Source: an uncultured Flavobacteriaceae bacterium (GTDB lineage Bacteria > Bacteroidota > Bacteroidia > Flavobacteriales > Flavobacteriaceae). Taken from it: DNA of 10,904 nt. The stretch lies in NCBI GenBank assembly GCA_938041595.1, contig CALITN010000079.1, positions 1-10,904 of the forward strand. The letters run 5' to 3'. The notes under the pieces are model-generated. The model was not told where the DNA came from and did no database searches. It saw only the letters and a program-made list of their open reading frames with translations. Numbering within the stretch: position 1 is the first letter of the stretch; each line of letters begins with the position of its first letter. Of the stretch, positions 6,223-10,904 are shown one piece after another. The position numbers and the translations under genes were made by a program.

Positions 6223-9200
6223 TTACGGTTGCGTAAGCACTCCTATTCCCTGTTCATAACACGCTTGATTGAAAGCAGGAATCAGGTCTGATTGAATAGC
6301 TTGAGCTTCTTTGTTTAGCACCGCCCATTCGTCATTGAGCTCCTTCATTCGTGACCGAGCTCCCGCTGTTATTTTTGGAATATCACTATCCACTTGATTG
6401 ATTAAGGTGATATAATGCGCTGTAAATCCATTGACATAATTTTCTACATCGTCATAGGCTTTGGACAAACGTTGTACCATTTTGGCATCCCAATCCGACA
6501 TTGCTTTCAATAAGTCTTTCCCTTGCTGGTGGAGCTTTTTGAGTCCGTCCTGATCAAGTTTTATTAAGAGCTGCTTTAAACGTTGTTGAGTAGAATACAT
6601 CTTGTTGGTGAGCCTGGTCATTTCGGTATAAGCGGCTTCTCCTGCACTCATAAATTCCTCATAGGCTTGATAGTCTGCTTTTGAAACTGAAATTTCTGGG
6701 TTTGGAATTATCTCGGCTTTTGTTTCCAAAACGACTGCTCCTTGCTTCAAACGAATCGTATAAGTACCGGGAATGGCTTTGTGACCACTATAACTCCCTT
6801 CGATATAGACCTCTGGCGCGCCAGGTAGCGAACGATGCCTGAGGTTCCAAACAAAACGATTGAGTCCTTTTTCATTCATTAAGGTCTTGGAGGGTGAAGG
6901 AGCTCCTTCATAACTTTTGTAGTCTGAATCTTTTTCGGAGTGAAACTCATTAACCAAATGACCTTCAGCATCTAATATTTGTAGGTGTATCGGCTGTTCT
7001 TTTGAAGCTTCATTCAATTCATAATACAACACCATTCCGGTGGCTGGATTGACCCCCTCAAAAGAGTCTTGACCACTAGGTGAATTACTATTCATACTGC
7101 TATACCAATGCGCCCAAAAAGCAGGATTGGGTGTATACAGTTTCGTATTCTCAGCCGCCTGTCCTTCAGTTTGTCGCAAAAACTCCAAATCATCTAAAAT
7201 CCAAAAGGAACGCCCTTGCGTCGCCACTACCAAATCGTTATGAGCTACTTTAAGATCCGTTATTGGTGTTTTGGGAAGGTTGAGTTGTAAGGATTTCCAG
7301 TGCAAGCCTCCATCCCAAGAAGCGTAGACGCCTGCTACTGTTCCCGCAAACAATAGATCTTTTCGAGCCGTATCTTCCCGCACCACCTTAGTGTAGGCAT
7401 CTTTTGGAAGAGTTTTGGAAATCAACGTCCAGCTTTGACCGTAATTGGTACTTTTATACAGCGCGGGAGTAAAATCATTAAACTTATAGCGAGTGGTCGC
7501 AATATACACTGTTGCGGGATCGTGAGGAGATACTTCTATGCTATTGATCAACGTTTCCTCCAGTCCTTTTGGCGTAACGTTTTCCCAGCTAATGCCATTG
7601 TCTTTGGTTCGATAGACCAAACCATCATCACTTCCAGTGTAGAAAACTCCAGCCTCATGGGGAGATTCTACCATATAACTGATCGTTCCATAATTTTCAG
7701 CCCCAACGGCTTCATTGGTGTAGGGCCCACCCCCATTCCCTTGTTTCTTGTCTTCATTTCTCGTTAAGTCTGGTGAAATCACTTCCCAGCTCAACCCCTC
7801 GTCTCGAGTACGCAAAACATATTGGGCGCAATGGAAATAGGTGTTTTCTTCGTGTTGGGATCTTATTATGGGAGCATTCCAATTATAGAGGTATTTCATG
7901 TCGCGTGCAGCCAACCCCAAGTATAAATTGGGCTCTATCATGATCTCCGTACTTTGTTGGGTTGCCACATCTAAAATGTCAATGGTCCCCAAATAACTTC
8001 CTCCTATTACCTTGGTTGGGCGGTCTGGATCAAAAGCCAAAAAAGCACTTTCTCCTCCAGCAGAGGAAGACCAATGCTGTACTCCAATTCCGCCACTTCC
8101 TATGCCTATGCTGGAAATTTTCACAGAAGAGTTATCCTGTTGCCCTCCATAAATATTATAGGGATATAAATTATCCGTGTTGATCCGGTAAAACTGTGCC
8201 GTGGGTAGGTGATCGATGCGAGACCAATGAGCCCCTGCATCAAAAGTAATTTCGGATCCTCCGTCGCTAGTCAAAATCATATTGGATGCGTTTTGAGGAT
8301 TGATCCACAGATCGTGATAATCTCCATGAGCACTTGGTATTCGTTCCCAACTTTGCCCGCCATCTATAGATTTATAGGTAGATGCACTCATCACATACAC
8401 AACATCTTCATTGTTGGGATCTAGGGCAATTTCGATATAATACCACGCCCGTTGAATTAGGCGATGATCCCCACTAACACGGGACCAACTGCTCCCAGCG
8501 TCTTTGGAGACGAACAAGCCCCCTTTTTCTTGTTGTGAATCACTTTCAATTAGCGCAAAAACAGTTTGTGAATTCGCTGGGGAGACCGCGATGGCCATTT
8601 TTCCTTTTTCTTTTGGAAGTCCTTCATGTATTGTTTTCCATGTTTCTCCTCCATCCGTTGATTTGTAGAGGCCACTTCCCGAACCTCCAGAAACCACCTG
8701 CCAAGGCTTTCGAATGTGTTCCCATAAGGCCGCATAAAGAACATTGGGATTGTTGCTGTCGATTGATAACTCGCTGGCTCCAGTAAGAGTATTAACGTAA
8801 AGGGTTTTTTTCCAACTCTTCCCACCGTTAACAGATTTATAAATTCCTCTTTCTCGCGTAGGCCCATGCAGGGCTCCTTGTGCTGCCACCCACAGTATCT
8901 CAGAATTGGTAGGGTGTACAACAATACGGGAAATATGCTGTGTTTTTTCCAAGCCAACAGACGTCCAGGTCTTTCCAGCATCATTAGATTTATATACTCC
9001 GTCGCCATGAGAAGTCATGACTCCTCGTGGGGCGTGCTCACCCATGCCTACATAAACTACATTGGGGTTGCTTTCCGAAACGGCAATGGCACCCACGGAG
9101 CCCAATTTAAAAAAGCCGTCAGAAATATTATTCCAATGCTGCCCAGCATCAGTTGTTTTCCAAACCCCTCCGCCAGTAGTTCCCATATAGTATGTCATTG

Positions 9201-9357
9201 GATCGCCAATAACTCCTGTCCCAGAATTGGCGCGTCCTCCTCGAAAGGGGCCAATATTTCGATACTTTAAGGGTTTAAAGCTTTCTGATAATTCTTGCGA
9301 AAATCCAAAGGCAACTCCAAAAAAGAGAGCCATTGAAAAAAGGAGTCCATTTCTCAT
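6223..9357 (-). CDS. Secreted Asp-box (BNR/sortilin VPS10-like) beta-propeller protein
   Basis: This 1044-residue protein has a signal peptide (residues 1-20, ending GFSQ) and about eleven Asp-box repeats of the form S/T-x-D/N-x-G-x-x-W. They start near residues 67, 123, 174, 232, 284, 329, 371, 517, 583, 635 and 680 (for example KSTDGGETW and KSIDGGQSW). Such repeats build large sortilin/VPS10-like or sialidase-like beta-propellers. Residues 740-880 look like an Ig/FlgD-like beta domain (GLNRFVWNLR, IPGTYTIRL). Residues 895-1030 look helical. The protein is often annotated as a glycosyl hydrolase because of the BNR repeats, but no catalytic residues support that; ligand binding or protein turnover is as likely. 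No type IX secretion C-terminal domain is evident. The ATG at 9357 gives the signal peptide. The gene begins 34 bp after the metalloprotease relic. Confidence 0.92.
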   Translation of the reverse strand: MRNGLLFSMALFFGVAFGFSQELSESFKPLKYRNIGPFRGGRANSGTGVIGDPMTYYMGTTGGGVWKTTDAGQHWNNISDGFFKLGSVGAIAVSESNPNVVYVGMGEHAPRGVMTSHGDGVYKSNDAGKTWTSVGLEKTQHISRIVVHPTNSEILWVAAQGALHGPTRERGIYKSVNGGKSWKKTLYVNTLTGASELSIDSNNPNVLYAALWEHIRKPWQVVSGGSGSGLYKSTDGGETWKTIHEGLPKEKGKMAIAVSPANSQTVFALIESDSQQEKGGLFVSKDAGSSWSRVSGDHRLIQRAWYYIEIALDPNNEDVVYVMSASTYKSIDGGQSWERIPSAHGDYHDLWINPQNASNMILTSDGGSEITFDAGAHWSRIDHLPTAQFYRINTDNLYPYNIYGGQQDNSSVKISSIGIGSGGIGVQHWSSSAGGESAFLAFDPDRPTKVIGGSYLGTIDILDVATQQSTEIMIEPNLYLGLAARDMKYLYNWNAPIIRSQHEENTYFHCAQYVLRTRDEGLSWEVISPDLTRNEDKKQGNGGGPYTNEAVGAENYGTISYMVESPHEAGVFYTGSDDGLVYRTKDNGISWENVTPKGLEETLINSIEVSPHDPATVYIATTRYKFNDFTPALYKSTNYGQSWTLISKTLPKDAYTKVVREDTARKDLLFAGTVAGVYASWDGGLHWKSLQLNLPKTPITDLKVAHNDLVVATQGRSFWILDDLEFLRQTEGQAAENTKLYTPNPAFWAHWYSSMNSNSPSGQDSFEGVNPATGMVLYYELNEASKEQPIHLQILDAEGHLVNEFHSEKDSDYKSYEGAPSPSKTLMNEKGLNRFVWNLRHRSLPGAPEVYIEGSYSGHKAIPGTYTIRLKQGAVVLETKAEIIPNPEISVSKADYQAYEEFMSAGEAAYTEMTRLTNKMYSTQQRLKQLLIKLDQDGLKKLHQQGKDLLKAMSDWDAKMVQRLSKAYDDVENYVNGFTAHYITLINQVDSDIPKITAGARSRMKELNDEWAVLNKEAQAIQSDLIPAFNQACYEQGIGVLTQP

Positions 9358-9391
9358 ACGTCATATATTTTAAAAGCCACCTAAGGCGGTG

Positions 9392-9680
9392 TTAATGTAC
9401 AGCTTCTAAAGCATTTTTTATAAACGTTTTCAAATGTGTTTTATGTGCCACTGATGCGAGATCCCCTTTGGGGCTGCGTAATTTTTTCTGCAATGGCTTC
9501 AAATTGTAAAATCGCCATGGATTGTGCTGGGACGATAAAACGATCTGTTTTTTCTCCGTTGATCATCGCAATCAAACGGGTTACATAGGCGGTTTGCAAA
9601 TTTTGTCTAAATGTATTGACGTTGCCTTTGATATCTAGATTTAGGGATTTCCCGATACTTTCGATCGATTCCAATCCCAA
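9392..9680 (-). pseudogene. C-terminal relic of a probable zinc-dependent metalloprotease (DUF4953/DUF5117 type)
   Basis: Read on the minus strand, 9680-9488 encodes protein-like sequence with NTFRQNLQTAYVTRLIAM, resembling the RRNLQRAYVERL segment near the C terminus of large secreted zinc-dependent metalloproteases of Bacteroidota. In that frame the reading ends at 9441 after an implausible tail (TQPQRGSRISGT). Dropping one A from the run of six at 9482-9487 restores a natural tail, LRSPKGDLASVAHKTHLKTF and then IKNALEAVH, stopping at 9392. That tail matches the family's usual ending of a KGD segment followed by a helix. The first several hundred residues, including the HExxH active site, are absent; a stop lies at 9729 in this frame and the acetyltransferase gene occupies the space. 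It is therefore a truncated and frameshifted remnant. The family call comes from memory of the pattern and is tentative; the protein-like character and the frameshift are firmer. Confidence 0.55.
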
Positions 9681-10216
9681 AGAACCAAATCCCATTGAGA
9701 GCCCCCATAACCAAGACAACCAACCACTTCAAATCCTGTTTTTTGGTGCGCTTTAAGAGAACGAGGATTGTTTTGATCTACATCTGTAATACAGCAATGA
9801 TGCGTCTGCTGCATGGACTCTTTGAAATGCGTATATATCTTTTGCACTAATCCCTGTCCACGATATGCCTTTGCAACACAAAGCTGCCCTACAATTGCAT
9901 AAGGGATCGTCGCTAAAGAAACACCCTTAAAAACAACTTCGTCACAATGCCCGATCAGGTCATCTAGGAGCGGATGATATCCTTTTATTTCCGAAGTTGT
10001 TACCAAAGCATACCCTACCACTTGGTCCCCTTCTTTAGCGATAATTGCAGGATGCAATTCATTCATTTTTTTCAGGAAATCGAAAGTATAAGAAGCGGTT
10101 ACAAAACCCTGGATTTGTTGCTCGGAAAGGCTGAGATTTGACTTGAGGTTTGCTGACTGCAAGTGTTGAATCTGTCGCAGCTCTTTTTGGGTGGATATGC
10201 GGCCGATTTGAACCAA
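9641..10216 (-). CDS. GNAT family N-acetyltransferase
   Basis: This protein of about 191 residues has the GNAT fold. The acetyl-CoA binding motif A is VGQLCVAKAYRGQGLVQKIY (residues 109-128, with Arg-Gly-Gln-Gly at 119-122). The motif B region is DVDQNNPRSLKAHQKTGFEV (145-164). The C-terminal strand is YGGSQWDLVLWDW (170-182). It would transfer an acetyl group from acetyl-CoA to an amine in the cytoplasm; the substrate is unknown. The frame has no ATG before residue 51, so TTG at 10216 is taken as start because the residues after it (IGRISTQKEL) match the usual first strand and helix. An out-of-frame ATG lies at 10221. The last nine residues (from Asn183) are read from sequence that also encodes the metalloprotease relic, suggesting the stop codon was acquired there. 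It follows the lipoprotein gene by 7 bp, so the two are likely co-transcribed. Confidence 0.88.
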   Translation of the reverse strand: MVQIGRISTQKELRQIQHLQSANLKSNLSLSEQQIQGFVTASYTFDFLKKMNELHPAIIAKEGDQVVGYALVTTSEIKGYHPLLDDLIGHCDEVVFKGVSLATIPYAIVGQLCVAKAYRGQGLVQKIYTHFKESMQQTHHCCITDVDQNNPRSLKAHQKTGFEVVGCLGYGGSQWDLVLWDWNRSKVSGNP

Positions 10217-10223
10217 GGCATTT

Positions 10224-10691
10224 TTATTGACAATAGGATGTAAGCGTGCCTGTTAACAGGGTGTAGGTAATAACTACCGGATCGTCTTGTTCACCAAGTA
10301 TGGAACGGATAGAAGTTTCTGTAAGCACATTGTTTGATTCCGTGAGTTTCTTGGTGTAACTCGCCGAGTTTTCTCCAATGGAAAAAACAATGGTGTAAAC
10401 AAATTCGGTAGGGATATTTCTTTCAATACTAATCTCATAGACTCCTCCATCGGCTTCAATGGATTGATTGTCTGAAATAAAACTACAATCCCCTACCAAA
10501 GGTACTGTCCATAAAAAACGACTCGTGTCATCAACAAAACCAATACGACTCGCTTCCGAATTGTCCCAAACTGTGTTGTTATATTTTTCAAGAAAGGTCG
10601 TTGGGTCAGGAATTACCTCTTCTGGAGCTTCCTCTTCTTTGGAACAGGAAAAAACTGCCAAGACCGTAATAAAGAGAAAAGCTTTTTTCAT
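10224..10691 (-). CDS. Small lipoprotein, possibly lipocalin-like, function unknown
   Basis: This 155-residue protein has a clear lipoprotein signal: MKKAFLFITVLAVFSC, lipidated at Cys16, followed by SKEEEAPEEV, an acidic linker typical of Bacteroidota surface lipoproteins. The globular part (about 31-155) starts FLEKYNNTVWDNSE, a pattern I associate with small lipocalin-like lipoproteins of flavobacteria. It continues with alternating beta strands (GVYEISIE, EFVYTIVFSIGE, VVITYTLLTGTL). Cys69 and Cys154 could form a disulfide. No activity can be assigned. The ATG at 10691 gives the signal peptide. It overlaps by ATGA the stop of a possible 38-codon upstream ORF and is followed 7 bp later by the acetyltransferase gene. 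Confidence 0.85.
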   Translation of the reverse strand: MKKAFLFITVLAVFSCSKEEEAPEEVIPDPTTFLEKYNNTVWDNSEASRIGFVDDTSRFLWTVPLVGDCSFISDNQSIEADGGVYEISIERNIPTEFVYTIVFSIGENSASYTKKLTESNNVLTETSIRSILGEQDDPVVITYTLLTGTLTSYCQ

Positions 10692-10804
10692 GTGATTAGC
10701 GTATAGTAAATAATTGGTTGCAAGATAGTAAAGTCGTTGGATTCAACCCGATTTTCATCGGTAAAATCAAACACTATTTTGAAAATTATGCGTTGTAGCA
10801 ACAC
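10688..10804 (-). CDS. Possible 38-codon leader ORF coupled to the lipoprotein gene
   Basis: On the minus strand a perfect AAGGAGG (10813-10819) stands 8 bases before a GTG at 10804, which opens a 38-codon frame (starting LLQRIIFKIVFDFTDENRVE after the first residue) ending in a TGA that overlaps the lipoprotein ATG as ATGA. Strong Shine-Dalgarno sites are unusual in Bacteroidota, and the overlap is the kind used for translational coupling. The peptide has no recognised family. The same frame is open further upstream to a stop near 10873, so the whole may be chance. Treat it as a candidate only. Confidence 0.2.
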   Translation of the reverse strand: MLLQRIIFKIVFDFTDENRVESNDFTILQPIIYYTLIT

Positions 10805-10854
10805 TAATTTTTCCTCCTTGAGAGGGACGCCATATTGGATCGTTACGTTAGGTT

Positions 10855-10904
10855 TCAAACCATTAAAGTAGCTTCATCAAATTCAATGTCCATCGCGTCA
10901 ATCA
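10855..10904 (-). CDS. Possible 3' end of an upstream gene, cut by the window edge
   Basis: From the right edge the minus strand reads IDAMDIEFDEATLMV and then TGA at 10855-10857. The acidic, helix-like composition looks like the end of a real protein, but 15 residues are too few to identify a family. If it is real, the gene lies mostly outside the window and is upstream of the lipoprotein gene with a gap of about 163 bp. Confidence 0.35.
   Translation of the reverse strand, partial: IDAMDIEFDEATLMV

Noticed and set aside
6223..6330. Type IX secretion C-terminal sorting domain on the Asp-box protein
   Set aside because: The C terminus is helical and ends IGVLTQP. The expected pattern of short beta strands with conserved Gly and Lys is not present.
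8550..9008. 152-codon minus-strand open frame inside the Asp-box protein gene
   Set aside because: It is a shadow frame of the 1044-residue gene, whose own frame shows a signal peptide and repeated Asp-boxes. The shadow has no recognisable motifs.
8866..9270. 134-codon plus-strand open frame opposite the Asp-box gene
   Set aside because: It is antisense to repeats that are clearly coding on the minus strand, and has no start context or family features.
9441..9719. A complete 92-codon gene starting at TTG 9719
   Set aside because: Its first part overlaps the end of the acetyltransferase gene in another frame. The later part reads better as a protease tail when the A6 run is shortened by one base, so a relic is the simpler explanation.
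10468..10695. 75-codon plus-strand open frame opposite the small lipoprotein gene
   Set aside because: The minus-strand frame has a textbook lipoprotein signal and linker, so the plus frame is a shadow.
10748..10761. CCGAT-TTTC-ATCGG hairpin as a terminator upstream of the lipoprotein
   Set aside because: The stem is only 5 bp and no T run follows on either strand.

Overview
The window looks like an ordinary stretch of chromosome from a member of the Bacteroidota, most likely a marine-type flavobacterium. The base composition is moderately AT-rich. Several short lipoproteins have a Cys-Ser-Lys-Glu-Glu type start to the mature protein, Shine-Dalgarno sequences are mostly weak or absent, and there is a perfect TAnnTTTG (Bacteroidota sigma factor) -7 box ahead of the gene at 5771-6070. 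The large Asp-box repeat protein, the two-domain NTF2-like protein and the SulP plus carbonic anhydrase pair are also common in that group. No rRNA, tRNA, CRISPR array, transposase or phage gene was seen.

Layout. Positions 1-2138 hold two minus-strand genes: a secreted protein with two NTF2-like domains, and a flavin-dependent luciferase-like monooxygenase. A 145-bp divergent gap leads to a plus-strand pair (2284-3391), a coiled-coil lipoprotein followed 10 bp later by a lipid-anchored CAP/SCP-domain protein. A bidirectional terminator hairpin (3391-3422) separates this pair from a minus-strand group: a small secreted acidic protein (5771-6070), a SulP anion transporter (4092-5681) and a beta-carbonic anhydrase (3426-4043). 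The SulP and carbonic anhydrase genes form a likely bicarbonate uptake operon. A second strong hairpin (6192-6217) ends the next minus-strand gene, which encodes a 1044-residue secreted beta-propeller protein with about eleven Asp-box repeats (6223-9357).

Directly upstream of that gene is a relic (about 9392-9680), which I read as the C-terminal end of a DUF4953/DUF5117-type zinc metalloprotease. It has lost its 5' part and carries a one-base frameshift in a run of six A. The relic abuts and slightly overlaps a GNAT acetyltransferase gene (9641-10216), which probably starts at TTG and lies 7 bp after a small lipoprotein gene (10224-10691). The right edge holds what may be the last codons of another minus-strand gene and a possible 38-codon leader ORF.

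How the genes work together. The only clear functional pairing is bicarbonate import by SulP with CO2/bicarbonate interconversion by the carbonic anhydrase. The two plus-strand lipoproteins are likely co-expressed on the cell envelope. Nothing amounts to a defence system or a convincingly new multi-gene system. The most informative anomaly is the broken metalloprotease tail and its joint with the acetyltransferase gene. No gap between genes exceeds 300 bases; the longest is at the right edge, about 160-210 bases.
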